Source of the DNA: Paenibacillus silviterrae
GTDB taxonomy: Bacteria > Bacillota > Bacilli > Paenibacillales > NBRC-103111
Direction of reading: 5' to 3'
NCBI RefSeq assembly: GCF_030167925.1
Contig: NZ_JASKUT010000001.1
Coordinates: forward strand, 3,224,001 to 3,288,000
DNA: 64,000 bases
Shown here: positions 25,465-35,350 of the stretch, piece after piece
How the letters are laid out: every line of letters starts with the position of its first letter
How positions within the stretch are numbered: the first letter of the stretch is position 1
Position numbers and translations under genes: made by a program
Notes under the pieces: generated by a model
What the model was told of the DNA's origin: nothing
Databases searched by the model: none
What the model saw: the letters and a program-made list of their open reading frames with translations, nothing else

Positions 25465-26535
25465 CTACATTATTCCTTTCAAATCATTAAATGTTGGCGT
25501 TAGTAATGGAACAATTTGAAACGGATGCTCTGAGTCAATAACCTGTATCAATCCCGTCCCGATTCCTTGCGGTATAACTATTCCTTCAAGTGACAAATCT
25601 GGGAACAAAAACTGTGTCGTTTTGCTATTTATATTGCCCACTTGGATTAGTACATTAAGTTGTTCTCTGCAAGAAATAGGAATGGCATTACTATCAAATC
25701 TCTGCGATACCAGTAGCAAATGAACTTTTGTAGCCCTGCCTAACAATGCAATTTGTGATAGTAGACTAAAGAACGCCTCTTTAATCGGCTTGGCAGTCCC
25801 ATCTGATAGAGCCAGAACCTCGTCAATGACCAGCGTGTAGTGTTCAAAGTCGGCTTGAGGGTTATTGTAAAGCACCTGTTGCCGCTGGTGAATTAGCTCC
25901 AAGCTCTTGCTAAGTTCGGCATTCACACTTGAAACATAATCGCTTTTGTTACGATTATCGCTTGGGGCAATAACCTTAACGTTGTTCTCCCTGCCCCATC
26001 TACTTGGCATATCAAATTTAGGGTCTACAATTACTAGCTTCGAGCTCTTCTTCAATACGCATAGAAGGTAGGTGAGGAAATAAGATTTACCTGACCCTGA
26101 ATTTCCTGCGATAGCAATACTTGTAACCTTATTTAGGTTGAACTCGAAATTTTCCATGACAGGCACTTTGTTCGCTGGTAATTTCGCAACATATTCGTCA
26201 ATGTCCCGAATAACCAATCGCTTAGAAATACCATTTATCCACGGGAAGAAAAGAGCACGTTTCATATGGATATCATCCGTTTTCAATGGGACAAAATAAG
26301 CTCCCGCTTGTTTTATTAACGTAAAATCGGGGTATAGAGCTGCGTTACTAATAAGATAGATTTTTTGATAAAGGTCGTTATCGACGACATAGCTTGCAGG
26401 GAGGCGGGGGATGAAGAAAATGCCTTCATCCGCCACTCGAACATCAAACGAATTTGTGTAAGAGGTCTCTCCGTTAATCTGCAGAGCCATGTTCAGAGCC
26501 TGGAGCAAGTAGCCTTCAAGTTCTGATTTTTTCAT
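25465..26535 (-). CDS. FtsK/SpoIIIE-like DNA-translocating ATPase (TcpA-type coupling protein)
   Basis: About 356 residues from the ATG at 26535, which overlaps the end of the preceding gene; a longer frame to 26586 exists. Walker A AIAGNSGSGKSYFLTYLL, KLVIVDPKFD, Walker B HYTLVIDEVLAL and the later LGRATKVHLLLVSQRFDSNAIPISCREQ mark the FtsK/HerA translocase family. No N-terminal membrane helices are seen, so it may rely on the small membrane protein downstream. In related elements this ATPase delivers the Rep-nicked strand to a conjugation pore. Confidence 0.87.
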   Translation of the reverse strand: MKKSELEGYLLQALNMALQINGETSYTNSFDVRVADEGIFFIPRLPASYVVDNDLYQKIYLISNAALYPDFTLIKQAGAYFVPLKTDDIHMKRALFFPWINGISKRLVIRDIDEYVAKLPANKVPVMENFEFNLNKVTSIAIAGNSGSGKSYFLTYLLCVLKKSSKLVIVDPKFDMPSRWGRENNVKVIAPSDNRNKSDYVSSVNAELSKSLELIHQRQQVLYNNPQADFEHYTLVIDEVLALSDGTAKPIKEAFFSLLSQIALLGRATKVHLLLVSQRFDSNAIPISCREQLNVLIQVGNINSKTTQFLFPDLSLEGIVIPQGIGTGLIQVIDSEHPFQIVPLLTPTFNDLKGIM

Positions 26536-26845
26536 TAACAACCCGTATCCCTTCTGATCGGAAATACACATTTGATCGGATTTCAATGGCTTCTAGCTTA
26601 GCGAGCGTAACCTCAGCAAGGAAGGGTGGCAGTATCGGCTTCTTTTCAAATTTTACAGCAAAAGGATTTACGCCCTCTTGAGAGAAGAAAAGTTTGTAGC
26701 CTGTTACTTCGTCAGTGCGTTTTCCATCAATCCAATTGTATTGTGTTTCGAGAGCTGACGAGACATTAATAATAGGTTTGTTGTCAGAAATATAATGACG
26801 TGCCGTATCTTCGTTGTATGCGTTTTGAGAATTTTTCGTTTTCAT
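26516..26845 (-). CDS. Small conserved-looking protein, first gene of the transfer operon
   Basis: 109 residues; a strong AAAAGGAGAAAATC ribosome site precedes the ATG. Not recognised. It overlaps the FtsK-like gene by about 20 nt, so the two are coupled. The content (ILPPFLAEVTLAKLEAIEIRSNVYFRSEGIRVV) suggests a compact alpha/beta fold with no membrane segment. Confidence 0.65.
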   Translation of the reverse strand: MKTKNSQNAYNEDTARHYISDNKPIINVSSALETQYNWIDGKRTDEVTGYKLFFSQEGVNPFAVKFEKKPILPPFLAEVTLAKLEAIEIRSNVYFRSEGIRVVNEKIRT

Positions 26846-26947
26846 GATTTTCTCCTTTTCGCAAATATGACTAGTACATATTGCATAGATTTATTTATCT
26901 CAGGACTCGCGATTCCTTTGACATCATTTTATTGCAGTTAAGGATGG

Positions 26948-26976
26948 TTGCATATATGTAAAAAAATTCGTATAAT
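26948..26976 (+). promoter_or_regulatory. SigA-type promoter of the 318-residue regulator-like gene
   Basis: TTGCAT, 17 nt, TATAAT on the plus strand, 34 nt before the start codon at 27010. The divergent transfer operon starts about 100 nt away on the other strand. Confidence 0.75.
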
Positions 26977-27009
26977 CAATCATATATTCCACCACCCTTG
27001 GGAGCTAAT

Positions 27010-27954
27010 ATGATTTATACAGAAACCAAAAAGTACATTTTCTCTGAGATTGGGAAAAGAGTACATGTAAAAAAAGATGAGTTGAATTTGTCGTATTACC
27101 AATTAGCAGGGTATGAAAATAAGGATGACTATGATGGATATAATACAGAAAAAAAACAAAGATCCGCGAAATACGACCTTTCAATTATCAAAAATATTGC
27201 AGGCGGGAAAGCCTATCCTAGGAAAAATCCGAATTTAATATCTGAATCGCTACTGGTTCATTTAACAGAGAAGTTGGGATTTAAAAATAAACTTGAATTA
27301 CTATGGGGTGGCTTTGAAAATAGCGACCTATCGAAAGTCTTATTTGAGAAACTTCTTATTGATGTTTTATATGGGGATGATGACAAAATAAAAGAAACTT
27401 ATAATAATGTCCTATTTGACTATGTTCCATATGCTGAATATCACTCCTATTGGCAAATGTTTGTGATTGGAGAGATAGAAATGCCTAATTTCCCCAATAG
27501 CCAATTAAGTATTTCTTCTCATTTTTATAATCTTAAAGAGGATGATGTTTCCGAGAAGTATGAATCCATACAAAAAAATGCAATTGAATTTCTTTACTAT
27601 AAGTGCGGAAAACATTTTCATATTTTGTTTGTAGATTTCATAATGCAAGAAGGGGATTCCTTGAAGAAACTAGATAAGAAATTAGATAATTTTGTTTCAC
27701 TTTTAACTAGGCTTCTTCTGAAATATGTTCCGAACGAAGATTCCTTGGGATTAAGGGCTCGCAATATAATTATTTCTGATTATAAGAAATTTGGGACTTT
27801 GATAGCTAAAGAAATGAAAGGTGAGCCATGGACATTAGATGAATATACGTTTAAACTGTTGGTGGAATCTTCCCTGTCGTACATTACAGAATTAAAAAGA
27901 GTGCAGTCGATAGAGCTTGAGGTAATTAACAAATACAATTTTAGCGGTAAATAA
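27010..27954 (+). CDS. Putative regulator of the mobile element
   Basis: About 314 residues from the ATG at 27010 (GGGAG site 5 nt upstream); a TTG four codons earlier is in frame. The first 90 residues include NLSYYQLAGYENKDDYDGYN and SIIKNIAGGKAYPRKNPNLISESLLVHLTEKLGF, which look like a diverged XRE-type DNA-binding domain followed by a helical region; the rest is not recognised. It is transcribed away from the transfer operon across a shared control region, a typical place for a repressor or activator of excision and transfer. Very AT-rich. Confidence 0.6.
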   Translation: MIYTETKKYIFSEIGKRVHVKKDELNLSYYQLAGYENKDDYDGYNTEKKQRSAKYDLSIIKNIAGGKAYPRKNPNLISESLLVHLTEKLGFKNKLELLWGGFENSDLSKVLFEKLLIDVLYGDDDKIKETYNNVLFDYVPYAEYHSYWQMFVIGEIEMPNFPNSQLSISSHFYNLKEDDVSEKYESIQKNAIEFLYYKCGKHFHILFVDFIMQEGDSLKKLDKKLDNFVSLLTRLLLKYVPNEDSLGLRARNIIISDYKKFGTLIAKEMKGEPWTLDEYTFKLLVESSLSYITELKRVQSIELEVINKYNFSGK

Positions 27955-28529
27955 AAAGGTGATGATGTAGAATGAAATAATTCTACAACACCACCAATGC
28001 AATTTTGTTCCTTTAGAATAAGACTAAAATATTCTGGTGTTTAACCGCAATTTTAGATTTATTAAATCCTTCCACCTACACCTTTAAACTTATCTACAAA
28101 GGCAAGGATTTTTTGGAAAACGATCTGCTGATAATTAACCTCCCTACCGCGAAGCGTTTTAATGCTAAATCCTTATAAGCGACAAACAGCACTCCACATG
28201 TATGAAGTGCTTAATATTGACGTAATTACAGGGGGCGAATTACACCGCCGCGGACAACGGGTTACCAAAATTATTGTGGATAACGATTCCATCATCCTTG
28301 CACAATACGTTCATTGGCTTCACACTAACTCAGAATCGCCTCCTAGATGGCCGCTCTTGTCTTCATAGCATGTTGTTCATCCTTTAAAGCGGTATTGCTC
28401 ATCTGAAACGTATCATCATCGATCAGCTTACGAGTCATAGCGCGAACCAATTTCTAACTACTCTTATTCTCATCATTCAAGAGTTAGAGAATCAAGATAA
28501 CGATAAAATCGTACGGCATTTATCCGAGC
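27955..28529. other. Gap with gene remnants
   Basis: No intact gene can be supported. On the minus strand 28062-28160 encodes an open fragment (IKTLRGREVNYQQIVFQKIL, ending FKGVGGRI and a stop) without a start codon. On the plus strand 28162-28368 has a 68-codon frame from ATG (MLNPYKRQTALHMYEVL), and 28388-28537 holds a start-less frame ending IVRHLSELI. These look like debris of older genes at the join between the transfer module and the restriction operon. Confidence 0.45.
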
Positions 28530-29771
28530 TCATATAAACATCCTTTGTAAATACGCTGCCTTTAACTGTCGTAGCTGCTCAAGTTTAGCAGTTTGGGCGG
28601 CGATTTGCTCGTCAAAGTTCTTGAAAAAGTCAATGATTCTGTTTTGTTCAGAAATTGTGGGTGCTAAAACGATTATCTTTAAAAAATCCCTTTCGTGTAT
28701 GCGCCACTGTCCGTACATTACACCTTGTCGATAATGAATCATTTTATTAATGAAGTCTTTCCGTTTGGATAGTAATCCAACAAATAGACTCTCTGAATCG
28801 TTGCTTGAATAAAAAATGCTATATACGGGCGATATTACTGCCTTGCCTGTTCTATTTAAACCAATAGACCCAGTTTCTAAGTTGTTTGAACTGTATATAA
28901 AGTCATTCAGTTCGGTTTTTTTATATTTTTTCCCATCATCTTTTACCAAAAAACTTCTGTCATACTGTTCCCCCTTGGGTACAACACCAACATTCCCAAC
29001 GAACGACATCAATGGGTAATCTTCCGATTCCTCAAATTGCTCATTTCTTTCAGTAAGCATTTCGTCCAGTCGCCGCTCTTCCCAATTACCTGTAAATCCT
29101 GCGAATCTTACTCTTGGCACGACTTCATTGGCTGCCGGGAACATTTGCTGTAGAAAGCCGTCCTTCAGCGTTACGAGCCCATCCAGCTTACGCTGATGAA
29201 GGGTGATGAGGTGGTCGAGTTGGGTGAAAAAAGAACCGATTTTCTGTTGCTCTTCAATTTTTGGTATATCAATTATAAAATCATTTACATGTTCTTTTGT
29301 AATTGTGCTAATAGTTGCACCCCACGCTCTTTCCTTTTCTTTTTCAAATATTTTTTTAATTGATTGTGCAAAATACTGTTTATCCATGGGGAATTTGTAC
29401 TCTTCAAAAATCAATATTGTGCGATCAAAATAAGCGTCATATTGTGTAATAGCCGTTCTGCCGATACTTTTCTCAATACTTCCTTGTAAAGCAACTACTA
29501 CCTTTCCAGCTTCAACAAATCGACTTTTAGGTTCGGCTAATTTACTGATATGTGCTTTTGTATCATGATTTAATCTCAAATCAAATCCAATATCTGCAAC
29601 TTGAACAAATGGTTTTCCATTTTCTTCATCATAAAAGTCTGGATTTGTATAAGGTTGAGGGAATGACCCCCTTATATAATTTGCCACATCTTTTAACTCA
29701 CGCTGTTCCCAAGCGTTAGTGAAGCCTTTAAATCGGATTTCGGGTACTAAATGCTGATTGTTTTTCGTCAT
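28530..29771 (-). CDS. hsdS: Type I restriction-modification specificity subunit HsdS
   Basis: About 413 residues from the ATG at 29771 (AGGTGG site upstream). Two target-recognition halves, each starting with the typical PEIRFKGFTNAWEQRELKDVA and PRVRFAGFTGNWEERRLDEML, and each ending in a helical spacer (LDHLITLHQRKLDGL; FDEQIAAQTAKLEQLRQLKAAYLQRMF). The protein tells the HsdM/HsdR complex which bipartite sequence to bind. It is the last gene of the operon and overlaps nothing; there is no second hsdS or inverted repeat pointing to phase variation. Confidence 0.95.
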   Translation of the reverse strand: MTKNNQHLVPEIRFKGFTNAWEQRELKDVANYIRGSFPQPYTNPDFYDEENGKPFVQVADIGFDLRLNHDTKAHISKLAEPKSRFVEAGKVVVALQGSIEKSIGRTAITQYDAYFDRTILIFEEYKFPMDKQYFAQSIKKIFEKEKERAWGATISTITKEHVNDFIIDIPKIEEQQKIGSFFTQLDHLITLHQRKLDGLVTLKDGFLQQMFPAANEVVPRVRFAGFTGNWEERRLDEMLTERNEQFEESEDYPLMSFVGNVGVVPKGEQYDRSFLVKDDGKKYKKTELNDFIYSSNNLETGSIGLNRTGKAVISPVYSIFYSSNDSESLFVGLLSKRKDFINKMIHYRQGVMYGQWRIHERDFLKIIVLAPTISEQNRIIDFFKNFDEQIAAQTAKLEQLRQLKAAYLQRMFI

Positions 29772-29784
29772 GATCGCCACCACC

Positions 29785-31362
29785 TCACACAAAAATCCGC
29801 TTTGTAGCTTCGATTAGCTCTTTCGTTTCGTCAGTCACAGCAAGCTCATCAAGCAAGTCTAAGAAATCCGTTTCTTTTTTCTTTATTTGCAAATTTAAGT
29901 CAGATATTTCGCGCCCAATTGCTACAATGTCGATTTGTTCTTGCTCCTCGAAGGTATCTATATAGCGAGGAATGTTGAGATTGTAGTCATTCGCCACGAT
30001 CTCATCATAATTTGCTAAATGTGCGTATTTCACAATGTTTTCACGCTTTTTATAGGTATCAACAATTTTCAGAATATCTTGCTGACGTAAGGTGTTTTGA
30101 TTCTTCTGTTTTTCATAATCGTTAGAAGCATCAATGAAAAGCACATCACGACCTACACGGTTTTTCTTCAAGATAAGCACAACCGTTGGTATGCTTGTTC
30201 CATAGAAAATGTTAGAGGGCAAGCCAATTACAGCTTCTATTGCTCCCATTTCAAGAAGCACCTTGCGAATGACACCCTCGGCAGCACCACGGAACAGAAC
30301 ACCATGCGGCAGTACAATTCCCATCGTACCACTGTCTTTTAGGTGGTAATAGCCATGTAACAAGAAAGCAAAGTCGGCCTTAGATTTTGGTGCGAGTTTT
30401 CCATAGCGTTCAAAACGTGGGTCACTCAAAAACTTATCGGAAGCACTCCAATTCGCAGAGTATGGAGGATTTATAACAACAGCGTTGAAAAGGAAAGGCT
30501 CGTCTGTCGGCCAGTCTGCATCTAAAGTATCGCCATTATTGAGCCTCATTTGTTCACGGTCAACGTTGTGTAGAATCAGGTTCATTCGAGCAAGGTTGTA
30601 AGTGGTGGTGTTTAGCTCCTGTCCGTGAAAATACACCTTATCGGGATTGCTTAGAAACTGACGGATATTCAACATCAGCGAACCCGAACCCATAGCGGGG
30701 TCGTAAATATGGAATGGTGCTAGTTCCTCTTGCCCGATACTAACAATCTCAGAAATGATTTTTGAAACAGCTTGCGGGGTATAAAACTCTCCGGCTTTCT
30801 TGCCTGCGCCTGCGGCAAATTGGGCGATGAGGTATTCATAAGCATCGCCAATAACGTCACCATCATGCCCAAACAAATCTATCTCATCTAAAGTTTTTAT
30901 AACTTCCATAATGGTTGTACTTTTTTGCTGTGCGTGTGATCCGAGCTTAGTTGAGTTTAAGTCAACATCATCGAACAAGCTGATAAAACTTTCTCCTTGA
31001 CGAGAAAGCTCGATAAAGGCAGTCTGCAAGTCATCAATTTGAAATTCATATTGTGATGCATTATTGCGGAGCATGTAAAACAGATATCGCGGCTCTATAA
31101 AATATCCGATTTTGCGGCGCATGGTGTTCTTTAGTTCTTCGGCATCATCATTATACCAATCAGTAAGTTCGGCAAATTGGATATCACGAGATGGGTATTC
31201 ATCGGGCTTTCCGTTTGCTTCTTCGTACACAGCGCGCAACTCTAAATCGGAAAGATACTTATAGAAGACAAGACCGAGCAAATAGTTTTTATATTCGCTT
31301 GCATCCATTTTCCCTCTAAGAATATCGGCGCTTGCCCATAGTTGTTGCTCTAAACGACTCAT
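29785..31362 (-). CDS. hsdM: Type I restriction-modification DNA methyltransferase HsdM
   Basis: About 525 residues from the ATG at 31362 (AAGGAAG site). The N-terminal helical domain (LEQQLWASADILRGKMDASEYKNYLLGLVFYKYLSD) is followed by the SAM-binding IYDPAMGSGSLMLN and the adenine-methylation motif VVINPPYSANW. These mark an N6-adenine methyltransferase. It overlaps nothing and is 14 nt from hsdS. Confidence 0.96.
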   Translation of the reverse strand: MSRLEQQLWASADILRGKMDASEYKNYLLGLVFYKYLSDLELRAVYEEANGKPDEYPSRDIQFAELTDWYNDDAEELKNTMRRKIGYFIEPRYLFYMLRNNASQYEFQIDDLQTAFIELSRQGESFISLFDDVDLNSTKLGSHAQQKSTTIMEVIKTLDEIDLFGHDGDVIGDAYEYLIAQFAAGAGKKAGEFYTPQAVSKIISEIVSIGQEELAPFHIYDPAMGSGSLMLNIRQFLSNPDKVYFHGQELNTTTYNLARMNLILHNVDREQMRLNNGDTLDADWPTDEPFLFNAVVINPPYSANWSASDKFLSDPRFERYGKLAPKSKADFAFLLHGYYHLKDSGTMGIVLPHGVLFRGAAEGVIRKVLLEMGAIEAVIGLPSNIFYGTSIPTVVLILKKNRVGRDVLFIDASNDYEKQKNQNTLRQQDILKIVDTYKKRENIVKYAHLANYDEIVANDYNLNIPRYIDTFEEQEQIDIVAIGREISDLNLQIKKKETDFLDLLDELAVTDETKELIEATKRIFV

Positions 31363-31402
31363 ATATTTACTTCCTTCCAATAGACAGATTATTTGAAAGA
31401 CA

Positions 31403-32242
31403 CTAAATTGTACTTACATTATTCGTAGACCAGTTGAATTTCTGTGCGGCACTTTTTAACTCTTCTTTCTGGGTTACATTATCTAACACGCTTGTGACTA
31501 ATGTATACAGTGCCCCGAAATATTCAAGTGCATCTTCCTCACTTCCATCGCCATGTATTATTTCACTGAGTTGGCTAAAGAGTTTATATCTATTTGCCGA
31601 GAAAGACACTGGGATAATTGAGTGCTGCTCATCCACCTCTTTCAGTATTTCAGAAAAAGGGCGTCTGTTTCCATTCCCCCTAATAAGAGGAATGTTATTG
31701 GCATTTGCAATGCTGTAGGTTATAGATTCATATACCTTTCTTAGATAAATAACAGCGCCTGAACCAAGTCCATCTCTGTGTGCTCGGTTTGCTTTTTCGA
31801 GCCATTCGCTAAACTCACCGTATTTCTCAGATTGTAATTTTACACGTTCGGTTAATTTTTCTCTAAAATGCAATATGCGTACTTTAGGTGACTGATACCG
31901 AATATCCTCTTCGGCTTCGACTAAATACCAAGTATGGACAACTGAACCACAATTGCATCGCAAAATGCAATCTATGCTAATTACTTGTTTATTCACAATA
32001 ATTCCTCGAAGCCCTTGCTCTTTATTAGAGTTAAAAGTGCGTAAGTCCTCACATTCTGTGCAGTAGTAGTTCAAAGATACTTGTCCAGCCTCTAATATTA
32101 TATGTTGCCCAATTAGCAGAGAGGTATCATCCTCATTTTCATCACTATATTCATAGTCTTCCCTTTCTTCTGGAACCCAGAACGTGTCAACTTGTTGGTA
32201 ATCCTCCGCTGGCGGTTTTCTCAATAATTTACTCAAATCCAT
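31403..32242 (-). CDS. Zinc-ribbon protein inserted in the hsd operon, unknown function
   Basis: 279 residues. An acidic N-terminus is followed by a likely zinc ribbon (NYYCTECEDLRTF and CILRCNCGSVVHTWYL: Cys pairs about 45 residues apart). The C-terminal helical half (HRDGLGSGAVIYLRKVYESITYSIA, then SQLSEIIHGDGSEEDALEYFGALYTLV) resembles DUF4145-like domains, which turn up in restriction and other defence loci. It lies between hsdR and hsdM, 12 nt after hsdR and 40 nt before hsdM. Classical type I systems have no gene here. It might control the nuclease or add a sensing step; no catalytic motif is seen. Confidence 0.75.
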   Translation of the reverse strand: MDLSKLLRKPPAEDYQQVDTFWVPEEREDYEYSDENEDDTSLLIGQHIILEAGQVSLNYYCTECEDLRTFNSNKEQGLRGIIVNKQVISIDCILRCNCGSVVHTWYLVEAEEDIRYQSPKVRILHFREKLTERVKLQSEKYGEFSEWLEKANRAHRDGLGSGAVIYLRKVYESITYSIANANNIPLIRGNGNRRPFSEILKEVDEQHSIIPVSFSANRYKLFSQLSEIIHGDGSEEDALEYFGALYTLVTSVLDNVTQKEELKSAAQKFNWSTNNVSTI

Positions 32243-32254
32243 ATCATCGCCACC

Positions 32255-35200
32255 CTAACACTCATCTTTTAGCGGTATTAATTTTTCATCTAAAACAGTT
32301 TTCCAATACTGTTCTATAACGAGAAGACGCTTTCGGTATTTTTCGTTAAACATAGCTTCAAAATCTTCTTTGCTTAACCCTGATGCTTCGCTTATTACAT
32401 TGATGAAAGGCACAACCCCGCTATTCGGGCGATATTCGTTAAAGCTGGTTTGCAGGTTAGCGACAGGCACTTTCAATAACTCAGCAGTATTCTGTAGTAT
32501 ATAATCAATCTCATCAGCAAAATAAGCCGTCCAATCCTTTGTCGGTCGATTGTTGTCAATGACGTCTAAGATGGCATTATATATTGCCTGAACGGATGCG
32601 GGCTTTGTATTAATCTCTTTCATAATTTTTTCACGCAAATCATATTTATCTCTTTTGTCCGAAGACTTCTGATATCTGTTCAGAAGCTGATTTATGTAGA
32701 AGCTATCAATGCGTTCCTCATGCACAGCCCTTTGTTCGCTCGTAAATTCGATGTCTTGGAGCAAGTTTTCCATCTCATCCCCAGTTTGATCCTCTAACTC
32801 GGCTCGAATTTCAGCTTTCAGATTTTCACAATGTCCCTTTTCTTCGGGAAGTACCTTCACAATATGTTCAAATTCCTCAAAATCTTCTTGATAATTCTCA
32901 TAGCTTTTCATGGCTCTTTGGATTTTTTCAAGTTTTTGATAGGCTCTTACTTGTGCAATCTTGTTTTTTATATTATTTGGGTCGTCTTGCAGATCCTCTT
33001 TTGCTTGTTGAAGTTGCTCATGTGCCGTTAAAAATGCGGCTTTCACCTCAGCATATTCTTGTGGCACTAAGGCTTCCCAATTCTGCTGTTGGTTCGTAAA
33101 AAGTCGAATGGCATCCTCTACATTTTTTCGCATAGTAGCAGGTTTTCGGAACGATACCACGATGCCATGCTCTTTGCCAGGTGCAATACGATTTGTGCGT
33201 GAAAAAGCCTGTAGCAGCTTTTGATATTTCAGTTCTCGGTCAACATACAAAGTCTGTATCGTAGGCGCGTCAAATCCTGTCAGCAGACGGTCAACTACAA
33301 TAACCATATCAAGCCATTTTCCGTCCTTTTGATATTGAGCGTCTTTTCGTGCTAAACGGCTATTAATATTTTTGTTAAACTGATCGGTATCTGTGTAATT
33401 CGTACCAAAAACAGTGTTGTATTCCTGCATAATGGCATTGACTTCTGCTTGCGCTTCGTTCATCTCACCTTGAGTTTCGCTAGTGGAATAAGTGATTGTC
33501 ACTCTCGGAAAATCAGGGTCACGAAGCGTGTGGCGTTCATCTAACTCTCGCCCGTTTAACAAAATTCCACTACTTCTCATTTCTTGTAACTTGTGATAAA
33601 TACGCTTAGCTTGAGCGATAGAGTGTGTTGTTAAAACAGCACTCATAGTCGGGTATCCGTTTATCACCTTGAAACGCTCTATCACGGATTGGCGCTTGAA
33701 TATTTTTTTAAGCATCGCTTCGATATATTCATCACGCTCAAATAACTCTTTGTCTTGCAGTTCCTCTTTATCATTTTCTGTCATGTCGGCAAGTTTTTTG
33801 ATAGGATCAAGCTTCGGGTATTTTCCTTTTACCGTTCTATACAAAAATTCTGCTTTGCTATCCTCATCTAATAGGCAATGGTACTCCACTTGGAAGTTCA
33901 AAACGGAGTTATCGTCCATAGCATTTTTCGTTGTGTAGGCATGGAGTAAGTTTCCATACTGTTGTTGTGTTGTTCTTGCGAATGTTCCGTTTTCTTGTTT
34001 TTGGTTTTCCTCAAAAATTGGCGTGCCAGTTAAGCCGAACCATGTTGAGTTAGGCAGGAGCTTTTTAATTTCTTTCATCTGCTCATCGCTGACTGCACGA
34101 TGGCACTCATCCACCACAAAAACAATATGTTCGCTTTTCAGCTTCTCGAATTTATTGTTTTCCGTTTCTTTAGCACCTCTGACAGCGGCACTCAATTTTT
34201 GAATGGTTGTGACGATAATGGTGTTGTTATTTTTATTGCTCAATAGGCTATTGCTAAGTTGACGTTGATTATCAACGCCGACAATAAGCGCATTATCTTT
34301 AACATTGCCCGTTGCCAACCCTGTGTGGAACTCAGATGCAAATTTACTAAACTCATCTTTGGTTTGGCTGTCTAAATCTGTTCTATCAACAACCATAACG
34401 GTGCGGTCTACGCCAATGGATATCTGTGCTAAAAGTTTGGTTGCCACAAAACTTGTTATTGTTTTCCCTGAGCCGGTGGCGTGCCAAACAAAACCTCCCT
34501 CATGCTTCGCCGCTTTACCGATAATCTTTTGAATAGCGTGGACTTGGTACGGTCTTAGAACCATTAAAAACTTTTGGTTTTTCTGATCGTCCACTAAAAT
34601 AGTGAATTTGCTAATCAATTCGTGGGCAGAAGGGATACTCAAAACCTGCCTTGTGAAATCGTAAAGATTTTCAACAGGCTCATTATCCGACGTTCTCCAG
34701 TTGAACAGGAATTTCTTTGCCGCTTCAAAGGCTTTAGAAGTGTTCGCTCCAGGACGTGCAAAGTATTTTGTAGATACTTTGTTACTAACTACGAAAATTT
34801 GGGTGGTCGCAAGAATGCCATCAAAAAATCCTGCTTCTGCATACCGTTGTATCTGCTCGAAAGCTTGCATATAACCATCTTTGGCAGATTCAGCTTTTAA
34901 TTCAACATGAATAATCGGCAAGCCATTTATCAATAGGGTTACATCGCCACGCATATCAGTATTTGTATCTGGCTTAATTTGGTTTACAACTTCATAGCTT
35001 GAAATGCCCCCAGCTATATCCTTATTACTGAATAGAACAACCGACACCCTGCCACGCTTCACATCTTCCCGCTCAACATGAATGGCGGCAACACCATTTT
35101 CGCCTCGTAGCCATTGAGAAGCGTTAAAAGGTGTAGCTGTCAGTCTCATAAATTCGACTTTTAGCTGTTCGAACTCTTTGTCTGTAAGCGGCACACCGTC

Positions 35201-35350
35201 CAGTCGCGCCAAGTTAATACGATTGATATGCCTACGCAAATTATCCCACAGAGCAGCTTCGGTCTTTATATCATCACGATATGTCCATTGGTTTTCCCGT
35301 TGAGTTAAGATTTCAATGAAACTCTTTTCTGTTTGGGCTTCGTGGTTCAT
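32255..35350 (-). CDS. hsdR: Type I restriction endonuclease subunit HsdR
   Basis: 1031 residues. An N-terminal PD-(D/E)xK-type nuclease region includes the LLINGLPIIHVELKAESAKD motif. The SF2 helicase follows: GFVWHATGSGKTITSFV, the DEAD-like VFVVDECHRAVSDEQM, GLTGTPIF, and motif VI LLQAFSRTNRIAPGKEHG. The long helical C-terminus binds the methyltransferase core. It translocates DNA and cuts away from the recognition site when DNA is unmodified. First gene of the operon, with GGAGG 9 nt before the ATG. Confidence 0.96.
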   Translation of the reverse strand: MNHEAQTEKSFIEILTQRENQWTYRDDIKTEAALWDNLRRHINRINLARLDGVPLTDKEFEQLKVEFMRLTATPFNASQWLRGENGVAAIHVEREDVKRGRVSVVLFSNKDIAGGISSYEVVNQIKPDTNTDMRGDVTLLINGLPIIHVELKAESAKDGYMQAFEQIQRYAEAGFFDGILATTQIFVVSNKVSTKYFARPGANTSKAFEAAKKFLFNWRTSDNEPVENLYDFTRQVLSIPSAHELISKFTILVDDQKNQKFLMVLRPYQVHAIQKIIGKAAKHEGGFVWHATGSGKTITSFVATKLLAQISIGVDRTVMVVDRTDLDSQTKDEFSKFASEFHTGLATGNVKDNALIVGVDNQRQLSNSLLSNKNNNTIIVTTIQKLSAAVRGAKETENNKFEKLKSEHIVFVVDECHRAVSDEQMKEIKKLLPNSTWFGLTGTPIFEENQKQENGTFARTTQQQYGNLLHAYTTKNAMDDNSVLNFQVEYHCLLDEDSKAEFLYRTVKGKYPKLDPIKKLADMTENDKEELQDKELFERDEYIEAMLKKIFKRQSVIERFKVINGYPTMSAVLTTHSIAQAKRIYHKLQEMRSSGILLNGRELDERHTLRDPDFPRVTITYSTSETQGEMNEAQAEVNAIMQEYNTVFGTNYTDTDQFNKNINSRLARKDAQYQKDGKWLDMVIVVDRLLTGFDAPTIQTLYVDRELKYQKLLQAFSRTNRIAPGKEHGIVVSFRKPATMRKNVEDAIRLFTNQQQNWEALVPQEYAEVKAAFLTAHEQLQQAKEDLQDDPNNIKNKIAQVRAYQKLEKIQRAMKSYENYQEDFEEFEHIVKVLPEEKGHCENLKAEIRAELEDQTGDEMENLLQDIEFTSEQRAVHEERIDSFYINQLLNRYQKSSDKRDKYDLREKIMKEINTKPASVQAIYNAILDVIDNNRPTKDWTAYFADEIDYILQNTAELLKVPVANLQTSFNEYRPNSGVVPFINVISEASGLSKEDFEAMFNEKYRKRLLVIEQYWKTVLDEKLIPLKDEC

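Noticed and set aside
28162-28368. A 68-codon plus-strand gene
   Set aside because: No ribosome site, no recognisable family, and decayed frames on both sides; listed only as part of the remnant gap.
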